DNA from: a virus
Length of the DNA: 20,485 nt
IMG/VR virus record: IMGVR_UViG_3300047994_000592
Span: 1 to 20,485 of that record
Direction: 5' to 3' (one strand)
Program-made: the position numbers and the translations under genes
Notes under the pieces: generated by a model
What the model was told of the DNA's origin: nothing
Seen by the model: the letters and a program-made list of their open reading frames with translations, nothing else
Databases searched by the model: none
In this document: in pieces, positions 7,546 to 13,494 of the stretch
How the letters are laid out: every line of letters begins with the position of its first letter
How positions within the stretch are numbered: position 1 is the first letter of the stretch

Positions 7546-7941
7546 ATGCCGGGCAATATTCCGGCTTCCTTCACCGATGGGCAGAAGGCGGATATTCGGC
7601 GGTTCTGCGGCTATCCGGCCTATGGGGCGGGGGCGGCGGGGTTTGAGTCCTGGCGGTTTTTTCAGGCCTATGGGACGCTGGAGTATCGGATGAATAATCT
7701 GGCGCCGGCGGAGATTGCCGTGAGCCTGCAATATCTCTCCACACTTGCCACACTTGAGGCGGTGATTCCGACGACCTCAGAGAATCTGGACACTGAGAAT
7801 GCCGCGGCGTGGACGCATAATGCCGATGAGCTGCGGGACCGGAGCAATCTGTTTGATAGCTGGCGGCGGCGGTTTTGCGGGTTTCTGGGCGTGCCGCCCG
7901 GACCGGCGCTGGCGCAGGCCGGCGTGACGCTGGTGGTGTGA
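7546..7941 (+). CDS. Head-tail connector-type protein
   Basis: A 131-residue, mainly helical protein with several tryptophans (FESWRFFQAYGTLEYRMNNL; DSWRRRFCGFLGV). Spacing to both neighbours is one base, so it belongs to the head operon. Its position after the capsid and decoration genes, its size and its helical character fit an adaptor that docks on the portal ring. No diagnostic motif is seen, so the assignment rests on context. Confidence 0.5.
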   Translation: MPGNIPASFTDGQKADIRRFCGYPAYGAGAAGFESWRFFQAYGTLEYRMNNLAPAEIAVSLQYLSTLATLEAVIPTTSENLDTENAAAWTHNADELRDRSNLFDSWRRRFCGFLGVPPGPALAQAGVTLVV

Positions 7942-7942
7942 G

Positions 7943-8587
7943 ATGGATGGGGTGAGGTTGGCGGACCGGCTTGCCTATGGCGCCGGGTGTGCGGCGCGGC
8001 GGGCGGGGTTTCTGCATGATGCGTATCGGCCGGACGGGCCGGAGGCGCCTGTGGAGCTGGATAAGCGGTTTCTGCGGTTAGCGGTGGCCTATGTGCTGCC
8101 TGGGGGTTCTGTGGCCGCGCCCAGCGGCTTTGGCGTGCCGTTTCGGCAGGCCTGGGCGGATTGGAGCTATCTGCGGGAGGGTGATTATCTGGCGGGGCCC
8201 GAGGGGACGGTGTTTGTGGCGGCCATAGAGCCGCCAAAGCCGATGCTGGTGGTGATGACGAATGCGGTGGTGGACCTGGCGCGGCCGGCGGCACCGGTGC
8301 TGGCGGGGCTGAACGCCTATGGCGCGGTGCTGCCGGGGACGGAGACAAAGCTGGTGGCTGCGTTTCCGGCGAGTTTGCTGGTGGGCGGGGTGGATGACCA
8401 TACGCGGGCTGGGCTGCCCGATGATACCAAGGTGCCGGGATTTACCGCGCTGCTGCCGCGGGTGGAGGGCGTGCTGCCGCATGTGGCGGATATTTTGAGC
8501 AATGATCGAAATGAGCGGTTTGTGGTAACGGCGGTGGAACAGGTTTCCGCGGTCTGGCGCCTCTCGCTGGTGCAGGCGGTGAGCTGA
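7943..8587 (+). CDS. Head completion / connector protein of unknown family
   Basis: A 214-residue protein that I do not recognise by family. The N-terminus is helical and basic (RLADRLAYGAGCAARRAGF). The centre contains a beta-rich region with VPFRQAWADWSYLREGDYLAG and a tyrosine/glycine turn. The end, NDRNERFVVTAVEQVSAVWRLSLVQAV, looks like the strand pair that closes stopper or neck proteins. Its stop overlaps the next start by one base (TGATG, 8585-8589). Context places it in the neck between the portal adaptor and the tail terminator. Confidence 0.45.
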   Translation: MDGVRLADRLAYGAGCAARRAGFLHDAYRPDGPEAPVELDKRFLRLAVAYVLPGGSVAAPSGFGVPFRQAWADWSYLREGDYLAGPEGTVFVAAIEPPKPMLVVMTNAVVDLARPAAPVLAGLNAYGAVLPGTETKLVAAFPASLLVGGVDDHTRAGLPDDTKVPGFTALLPRVEGVLPHVADILSNDRNERFVVTAVEQVSAVWRLSLVQAVS

Positions 8588-9420
8588 TGGCGGACCAGGC
8601 GGATGTGGAGACCGCGCTGGCGGCGATTGTGGCGAATGCGCTGTACCCTGAAGGGACGGCGGCGACGAGTGTGATTGGGAATATCTGCCGGGTGTATCGG
8701 GGCTATCCGACGGCGCCGGCGCTGGATGCGGACCTGGCAGCGGGGGTGGTGCATGTGTCCGTGGCGGCGGGAGGTTCGCCGGCGCGAAACGTGACGCGGT
8801 ATCCCCGGAAATGGATTACGGTGGCGCCGGTGCTGACGGTGTTGCGTGTCGCGGTGGCCGGGGAAACCGCGACGTTCAGCGGGGCTTGCGCGGTGGGGCA
8901 GCTGGCCGGCGTGGTGGTGAAAGATTCGGCCTATGCCTATGCAGTGCAGGGTAATGATAGCCCGGCGACGGTGGCGAGCAATCTGGCGGCGATTTTGCGC
9001 TCGGCCGGGTGGCTGGTGGAATATGCCGGCACGAGCGTGGGGGTGCCGGGGGCGGCGCGGTTTGAGGCGCGGGTGGTGAGCGGGGCGGGGGCGTTGCAGG
9101 AGATCAAGCGCCAGGCCCAGGAGTTTAAGATTTCCATGTGGTGCCCGGATCCGGCAAGCCGGGATGCGGTGGCGCCCGTTGTGGACCAGGCACTGGCGGG
9201 CGTGAATTTTGTTCCGCTGGCGGATGGGTCTTATGCGCGGGTGATTTTTACCAATAGCGAGGCGCAGGATGGGGCGGCGGATGCGGCGCTGTACCGGCGG
9301 GATCTGACGTATTCGGTTGAGTATCCGACGACGGTTTCGCAGGTGATTCCGGCGATGTTGTTTGGGGCTGCGAGTTTGTCGGCCAATGCGGGCTTTGTTG
9401 AGGATTTGCCAGTGGCGTAA
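8587..9420 (+). CDS. Tail terminator-like protein with an inserted Ig-like domain
   Basis: A 277-residue protein. The outer parts (residues 1-75 and about 165-270) look like one domain: a start pattern VETALAAIVANALY, then GYPTAPALDADLAAG, and a later QEFKISMWCPDPASRDAVAPVVDQAL followed by YSVEYPTT. This is the layout of tail terminator or tail completion proteins. Between them lies a segment of about 90 residues (VLRVAVAGETATFSG, YAVQGNDSPATVASNLAAIL) resembling the small Ig-like or carbohydrate-binding repeats often inserted in phage structural proteins. It is the last gene before a repeat pair and the sheath cluster, as expected for a tail terminator. The exact function is inferred. Confidence 0.5.
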   Translation: MADQADVETALAAIVANALYPEGTAATSVIGNICRVYRGYPTAPALDADLAAGVVHVSVAAGGSPARNVTRYPRKWITVAPVLTVLRVAVAGETATFSGACAVGQLAGVVVKDSAYAYAVQGNDSPATVASNLAAILRSAGWLVEYAGTSVGVPGAARFEARVVSGAGALQEIKRQAQEFKISMWCPDPASRDAVAPVVDQALAGVNFVPLADGSYARVIFTNSEAQDGAADAALYRRDLTYSVEYPTTVSQVIPAMLFGAASLSANAGFVEDLPVA

Positions 9421-9421
9421 G

Positions 9422-9608
9422 TAAGCGGTCGCTTTTTTGTAAAAAAGCTCCGCAAAAAACTTTTGTCCTGAGGGCATGGTTGTTGGTATGGCTAAGCAAT
9501 TAAGGCGTGGATGGCCGCTTTTGCGGCCATGACGGGTTAATTGGGCTAGGGCCCAGATTCGCAGAAGTTTTTTGCGGAGCTTTTTTTCAAAAAAGCGACC
9601 GCTTTCTT
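9422..9608. repeat. REP-like twin repeat, pair D
   Basis: One of the two best-conserved pairs. The left arm (9422-9475) reads GCGGTC, then GCTTTTTTGTAAAAAAGC, T, CCGC, AAAAAACTTTTGTCC. The right arm (9561-9608) is nearly its reverse complement. Within each arm GCGG and CCGC extend the inner stem, giving a long hairpin. The two arms could also pair with each other across about 85 bp. It fills the gap between the head/neck genes and the tail sheath cluster. Confidence 0.9.
9512..9531. other. Perfect GC-rich hairpin inside repeat pair D
   Basis: ATGGCCGC-TTTT-GCGGCCAT is a perfect 8-bp stem with a 4-base loop, located between the two arms of pair D. A second small inverted repeat, TGGGC / GCCCA, lies just downstream near 9542-9555. 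There is no T-run after it, so it is not a classical intrinsic terminator by itself. Together with the flanking arms it makes the gap before the sheath genes a dense block of secondary structure. Confidence 0.6.
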
Positions 9609-9621
9609 ACAAGGACATTCC

Positions 9622-9762
9622 ATGAAATTTCATCTTGTGGTGCTGAAGCCCTTTGCCGGGTTCAAGCGCGGTGATCTGATTGCGGACCAGGTGATGGTCG
9701 AAAAAGTTCTGGCGGGGCCGCAGGCGAGTTCCGTGGTGCGCATTACGGCCAAGGAGGGCTGA
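9622..9762 (+). CDS. 46-residue conserved-position phage protein
   Basis: A short gene encoding 46 residues, beginning MKFHLVVLKPFAGFKRGD and ending VVRITAKEG. It has a good ribosome binding site (AAGGA, 9611-9615) six bases before the ATG, and its stop is three bases before the sheath start, so it belongs to the sheath operon. A small protein directly before the sheath gene is also found in Mu-like phages (the DUF2635 position). The sequence here, with a K-R-G-D turn and a VV-R-I strand, is compatible with that kind of small beta protein. Function is unknown. Confidence 0.65.
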   Translation: MKFHLVVLKPFAGFKRGDLIADQVMVEKVLAGPQASSVVRITAKEG

Positions 9763-9765
9763 ACC

Positions 9766-11310
9766 ATGCCGATTGTACAACAGGGCGCGATCAACACGAC
9801 CGCGCTGATCGTGCCTGATCTTTATGTGCAGATTGTGCCGCCGCAGTCTTTGCTGTTGAACGGGGTGCCGACGGATGTTCTGGGCGTGGTGGGCACGGCG
9901 AGCTGGGGGCCGGTGGGGGAGCCCACGGTTATTGGCAGCATGAGCGATTACGCCGCGGCTTTTGGCGCCGTGATGCCGCGCAAGCATGATATGGGCACGC
10001 AGGTTGCGACCGCGGTGCAGCAGGGGGCGGGGAATTTCCGTTGCGTTCGGGTTACGGATGGGACGGATACGGCGGCCTCGATCACGGTGCTCGGCGGCGT
10101 GACGTTTACCGCGCTGTATACAGGCAGTTTCGGGACGGAGCTGACCTTGACATTTTCCGCGGGTTCGGCGGCGAGCACGTGGCGGATGTCTGTCGCGCTG
10201 CCGGGGCAGAGCCCGGAGGTGTATGATAATATTTCGGGCAGCGGGGCGACGTTCTGGGCTAATCTTGCCAATGCGGTGAATAATGGGAATGGCGTGCTGC
10301 GGGGGCCTTCGCAATTGATTGTTGCGACGGCGCTGGGGGGTGTGGCGACGCCGGTGGCGGGGGCGTTCTCGTTCAGCTCGGGCACGCCGGGGAGCGATGG
10401 CGCCGTGAGCATTACGGCGGCGACGCTGGTTGGGGTTGATACGCTGCCGCGGCTGGGAATGTATGCGCTGCGCGGGCAGGGATGCGCGATTGCGCTACTG
10501 GCGGATGCGGATGATTCGACGCAATGGGGTGTGCAGGCCGAGTTTGGGCTTGCCGAGAGCGTTTATATGATTTTGACCGGGCCGGCCGGCGATAATATTG
10601 CCAATGCGGTGACGATGAAGGCCGAGGCCGGGATTGATAGTTACGCCGCGAAGATGATGTTTGGGGACTGGGTGTATTGGTCTGACCAGGCGAATGCGCT
10701 CATACGGCTGGTTTCCCCGCAGGGGTTTGTGGCGGGGCGGCTGGCGAATTTGTCGCCGGAGCAGTCGTCTTTAAATAAACCGCTTTATGGCGTGATTGGG
10801 ACGCAGAAATCCGGCCAGCCGGGGGTGGGGACGGCGAGCACGTATGCGACCGCTGATCTTGCGGCGCTGCTGGGGGCGGGGATTGATGTGATTGCCAATC
10901 CGCAGCCGGGCGGGGCGTATTGGGGGGTGCGGGGCGGGCATAACTCCTCGTCTAACGCGGCCACCAATGGGGATAACTATACGCGGCTGACGAATTATAT
11001 TGCGAGCACGCTGGCAAGCGGGATGGGGGCGTATGTTGGGCAGCTGGTGAATACCACGCTGTTCCAGAATATCCGTGCCACGCTGCTGGCGTTTTTGAAT
11101 GGGTTGCTGAGCCAGGGGTTGCTCGGGAGCACGAATGGCGCGCTGCCGTTTGCAGTCGTGTGCGATGCGAGCAACAACCCGCCCAGCCGGACGAGGCTGG
11201 GCTATGTGCAGGCGGATGTTCAGGTGCAGTACCAGGCGATTAATGAGAAGTTCATTGTGAATGTGCAGGGCGGGCAGACGGTGCAGGTGAGTGTGCAGAC
11301 GATACCGTAA
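9766..11310 (+). CDS. Contractile tail sheath protein
   Basis: A 514-residue sheath subunit, which polymerises around the tail tube and contracts to drive it through the host envelope. The N-terminus TTALIVPDLYVQIVPP followed by GVVGTASWGPVGEPTVIGS is characteristic of sheath proteins, as is SDYAAAFG. A middle region with VRVTDGTDTAASITV and Thr/Gly-rich strands is the variable outer domain. The C-terminal domain, RLGYVQADVQVQYQAINEKFIVNVQGGQTVQV, provides the strands that lock subunits together. Length is normal. It shows that the tail is of the contractile (myovirus) type. Confidence 0.93.
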   Translation: MPIVQQGAINTTALIVPDLYVQIVPPQSLLLNGVPTDVLGVVGTASWGPVGEPTVIGSMSDYAAAFGAVMPRKHDMGTQVATAVQQGAGNFRCVRVTDGTDTAASITVLGGVTFTALYTGSFGTELTLTFSAGSAASTWRMSVALPGQSPEVYDNISGSGATFWANLANAVNNGNGVLRGPSQLIVATALGGVATPVAGAFSFSSGTPGSDGAVSITAATLVGVDTLPRLGMYALRGQGCAIALLADADDSTQWGVQAEFGLAESVYMILTGPAGDNIANAVTMKAEAGIDSYAAKMMFGDWVYWSDQANALIRLVSPQGFVAGRLANLSPEQSSLNKPLYGVIGTQKSGQPGVGTASTYATADLAALLGAGIDVIANPQPGGAYWGVRGGHNSSSNAATNGDNYTRLTNYIASTLASGMGAYVGQLVNTTLFQNIRATLLAFLNGLLSQGLLGSTNGALPFAVVCDASNNPPSRTRLGYVQADVQVQYQAINEKFIVNVQGGQTVQVSVQTIP

Positions 11311-11334
11311 GGCGTTTGAGGTAGGAGCAGGGAT

Positions 11335-11763
11335 ATGCCGTATAATACGTTTTCCGTTGGCAGCGACTGCCAGATTGTGGTGATGGGGCCGTTTGGCCGG
11401 GTGGATCTGGCGCATGTGACGGGGTTTGAGGCGCGCCAGATGACGATGGCGGTGCGGGTGGACCGGCTGGATGGGGTGCAGCTGGGGGCGGAGTTGCCGA
11501 AGGGGTGGACGGGGAGTTTTTCGCTGGACCGCGGGTCCTCGGCGGCGGATGATTTTATTGCGCAGATTGAGGCGGCGTATCTGGCGGGGCAGTCGATTGG
11601 GGCTGGAACGTTGTATCAGTATGTGAATGAGCCGGATGGGTCGACCTCGACGTATCAGTTTAATGGGGCGGTGTTTAAGCTGACCTCGGCGGGGCAGTAT
11701 AAGGGGGATGCGGCGGTGACGCAGCGGCTGGATTTTTATGCTTCTGGGCGGGTACGGGTGTGA
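11335..11763 (+). CDS. Tail tube protein
   Basis: A 142-residue protein directly after the sheath, in the FI/FII-type order of contractile phages. It is beta-rich, with a start (YNTFSVGSDCQIVVMGPFGRV), a mid-section (GWTGSFSLDRGSSAADDFIAQIEAAYL) and a terminal strand (RLDFYASGRVRV) typical of tube subunits, which stack as hexameric rings to form the DNA conduit. TAGGAGCAGGG precedes the ATG. The stop overlaps the next start as TGATG (11761-11765). Confidence 0.85.
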   Translation: MPYNTFSVGSDCQIVVMGPFGRVDLAHVTGFEARQMTMAVRVDRLDGVQLGAELPKGWTGSFSLDRGSSAADDFIAQIEAAYLAGQSIGAGTLYQYVNEPDGSTSTYQFNGAVFKLTSAGQYKGDAAVTQRLDFYASGRVRV

Positions 11764-12065
11764 TGACGGAAATTGTGACGGATAAAGCCGGGCGGAAGAT
11801 TCAGTTGCGGCACATGGGGGTGTTGGAGCAGTTGCGGCTCTACAAAGCTTTGGGGCCGTCGCTCTCCGTAAATGATCCATATTTTGATCTGGCTTTCATT
11901 GCCGCTTCTGTTTCGATGATTGATGATGTGCCGGTGCCGTTCCCGACCAGCGAGGCGAATGTGGAGGCCGTCCTGGAGCGCTTGGGAACAGGCGGTGTTG
12001 TGGCGGTTGATGGGTTTTTGCCTTCGGCATCGACGGCAGAGATGGTAACTGAAGCGGGAAACTGA
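11763..12065 (+). CDS. Tail assembly chaperone, unshifted product (gpE/gpG-like)
   Basis: A 100-residue acidic, mostly helical protein between the tail tube gene and the place of the tape measure gene. This is the standard position for the chaperone that coats the tape measure protein during tail assembly. It starts TEIVTDKAGRKIQLRHMGVLEQLRLYKAL and ends EAGN followed by TGA (12063-12065). The last three sense codons plus one base form a G GGA AAC slippery heptamer immediately before the stop, so a fraction of ribosomes should continue in the -1 frame. A GTG at 11760 could add one residue. Identification rests on position plus the frameshift architecture. Confidence 0.75.
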   Translation: MTEIVTDKAGRKIQLRHMGVLEQLRLYKALGPSLSVNDPYFDLAFIAASVSMIDDVPVPFPTSEANVEAVLERLGTGGVVAVDGFLPSASTAEMVTEAGN

Positions 12066-12232
12066 GTCGGCATCCCGCATTGATGGACTGTTTGTATCTC
12101 GTCCATTGCGGGGTGCCTTATGATATTGCCTTTGGTCTCGGGCGCGCAGAACGTTTGGCGTATTTAGTTATTTTCGGCCGGTTTCAGGGAATGATATTTG
12201 ACTGGAACACGGGAAAGTGGCAAAAAACATAA
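11763..12232 (+). CDS. Tail assembly chaperone, -1 frameshift product (gpE-E'/gpGT-like)
   Basis: If the ribosome slips one base back on G GGA AAC (12056-12062), it avoids the TGA and reads 56 more codons from 12062 (CTG) to a TAA at 12230-12232, for a product of 156 residues. The extension contains MDCLYLVHCGVPYDIAFGL, GRAERLAYLVIFGRFQG and ends FDWNTGKWQKT. Small helical peptides with a terminal F-D-W motif are typical of the second half of tail chaperones in alphaproteobacterial phages. In lambda (G/GT) and P2 (E/E') the longer form recruits the tape measure. No start with a ribosome binding site exists for the second frame alone; an ATG at 12083 lies inside the stem. Confidence 0.75.
12056..12117 (+). 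promoter_or_regulatory. Programmed -1 ribosomal frameshift signal with stimulatory stem-loop
   Basis: The slippery heptamer G GGA AAC is at 12056-12062 in the correct phase, followed directly by the zero-frame stop. After a 6-base spacer comes a strong stem-loop. GGCATCCCGCA (12069-12079) pairs with TGCGGGGTGCC (12107-12117), and ATGGAC (12083-12088) pairs with GTCCAT (12101-12106). There is a 3-base bulge and a 12-base loop, 17 pairs in all including one G-U. Heptamer, spacer length and stem agree with the general model of -1 frameshift sites. Confidence 0.85.
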
Positions 12233-12855
12233 AAGTTATTGCATCTATCTACCCATGGTTGTAGCTTTCGGAGGGTATTGGAAAGATCCTTTAGGGGAAC
12301 TTTAAGATGACGCGGATTGTGCGACTACCGAACCGTGCAAGGCTGGTTTATCTGGTACCGATCTGTTTGTTGGCGCTGCTTTGCGGAAGCTCTAGCGTCC
12401 GCGGGGCGACCGATGATTTGGCGTTTCAAGACTGCCGGGACCTGTTAAATCAGGACTCTGACGTTTTGCCGGGTCAGGTTTGGTACAAGCCGCCTGTAGA
12501 CAAGGCCACTCAAAGCGCCATTGCACCCGAATTGAAGTATGGTGGCGCTATTGTGCGCTGGACTTACCTCGTCAATGAGGATGGGTCGAAAACCATCGTG
12601 GTTTTGAATCGGGATGCAACGATTCCTCAACCAGAGGATGATCCTGATGTCTTTGATTTATTTATGGAAAAAGATGGTGTTTCGGTCGAGATCGATGGTG
12701 TTTCTGCTAATGCTTTTGCATTTTCAGCCTACGAGACCGACCACGTCAATGGTCTGCTATTTTGTACCCATGCGAAAATATCTCCTGAATGGGATTGGGA
12801 CGGGCATGATTGGGGCTTTTGAAGCAATACTTTCATTGTGAGGATGCCAAAGATG
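12217..12855 (+). repeat. Tandem duplication, copy 1 (639 bp)
   Basis: This block is repeated directly after itself at 12856-13494. It starts inside the end of the frameshifted chaperone frame (GTGGCAAAAAACATAA) and ends just after the start codon of the downstream hydrolase-like gene (GAGGATGCCAAAGATG). The first 278 bp differ from copy 2 at five positions and the last 69 bp are identical. The 292 bp between (12495-12786) are strongly diverged. Copy 1 therefore leaves a vestigial ribosome binding site and ATG at its right end that lead only into a short dead frame. Confidence 0.95.
12307..12822 (+). CDS. Secreted protein of unknown function, paralog 1
   Basis: A 171-residue protein. Residues 1-34 are a Sec signal peptide with a basic start and hydrophobic core (YLVPICLLALLCG), with likely cleavage near SVRGA/TDD. 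C26 sits in a poor lipobox, so a lipoprotein is less likely. The mature part is about 137 residues, acidic and Trp-rich at the end (SPEWDWDGHDWGF). Its two cysteines (C43, C153) could form a disulfide in the periplasm. A good ribosome binding site (AGGGGAA) precedes the ATG, behind a 90-bp leader shared with paralog 2. I do not recognise the family. Its place beside a peptidoglycan-hydrolase-like gene suggests a periplasmic inhibitor or immunity protein, but that is conjecture. Confidence 0.8.
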   Translation: MTRIVRLPNRARLVYLVPICLLALLCGSSSVRGATDDLAFQDCRDLLNQDSDVLPGQVWYKPPVDKATQSAIAPELKYGGAIVRWTYLVNEDGSKTIVVLNRDATIPQPEDDPDVFDLFMEKDGVSVEIDGVSANAFAFSAYETDHVNGLLFCTHAKISPEWDWDGHDWGF

Positions 12856-13494
12856 GTGGCAAAAAACATAAAATTTATTGTATCTATCCACCCATGGTTG
12901 TAGCTTTCGGAGGGTATTGGAAAGATCCTTTAGGGGAACTTTAAGATGACGCGGATTGTCCGACTACCGAACCGTGCAAGGCTGATTTATCTGGTACCGA
13001 TCTGTTTGTTGGCGCTGCTTTGCGGAAGCTCTAGCGTCCGCGGGGCGACCGATGATTTGGCGTTTCAAGACTGCCGGGACCTGTTAAATCAGGACTCTGA
13101 CGTTTTGCCGGGTCAGGTTTGGTACAAGCCGCCCGTTGATAGGGCAACCCAGAAGGCCATCGCCCCCCAAATGAGGTATGAAGGCTCTATCATAAGGTGG
13201 ACCTATCACATTAATGAGGATGGGGCGAAGACGATTGTCGTTTTGACCAGGGATGCAAGCGTGCCACAACCGGAAGATGACCCCGATGGCTTTGACATAT
13301 TCCTGGAACGAGGTGATGTCTCGGTGGAGCAGGATGAGGTTTCCGCAAACGCCTTCGCATTTTCGGCTTATGAGACTGACCATGTAAACGGGCTTTTATT
13401 CTGTACCCATGCGGTGATATCGCCCGAATGGGATTGGGACGGGCATGATTGGGGCTTTTGAAGCAATACTTTCATTGTGAGGATGCCAAAGATG
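12856..13494 (+). repeat. Tandem duplication, copy 2 (639 bp)
   Basis: Second unit of the duplication. Its first bases repeat the last four codons and stop of the chaperone extension (W-Q-K-T-stop) although that gene does not lead into it. This shows that copy 2's left end is the scar of the duplication event. Its right end runs straight into the intact hydrolase-like gene. The shared leader differs from copy 1 at only three positions in 90 bp. Confidence 0.95.
12946..13461 (+). CDS. Secreted protein of unknown function, paralog 2
   Basis: A 171-residue paralog of the preceding gene, without insertions or deletions. Of the 24 residue differences I count between the two, one is at position 14, twenty-two lie in residues 66-131 and one is at 157. 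The signal peptide, N-terminal 65 residues and C-terminal tail are otherwise the same, including both mature cysteines and the SPEWDWDGHDWGF end. Many third-codon positions also differ within the core, so the divergence is old or imported. The shared ends look recently homogenised. It lies 30 bp before the hydrolase-like gene and would be co-transcribed with it. Function unknown. Confidence 0.8.
   Translation: MTRIVRLPNRARLIYLVPICLLALLCGSSSVRGATDDLAFQDCRDLLNQDSDVLPGQVWYKPPVDRATQKAIAPQMRYEGSIIRWTYHINEDGAKTIVVLTRDASVPQPEDDPDGFDIFLERGDVSVEQDEVSANAFAFSAYETDHVNGLLFCTHAVISPEWDWDGHDWGF

Noticed and set aside
12083-12232. Independent gene starting at the ATG at 12083
   Set aside because: No ribosome binding site precedes it and the ATG lies within the stem of the frameshift signal. 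Entry by -1 frameshifting explains the frame better.
12307-12822. Lipoprotein assignment for the secreted paralogs because of the cysteine in LLALLCG
   Set aside because: The residues before the cysteine (A-L-L) do not fit a lipobox well, and a normal signal peptidase I site follows near SVRGA.
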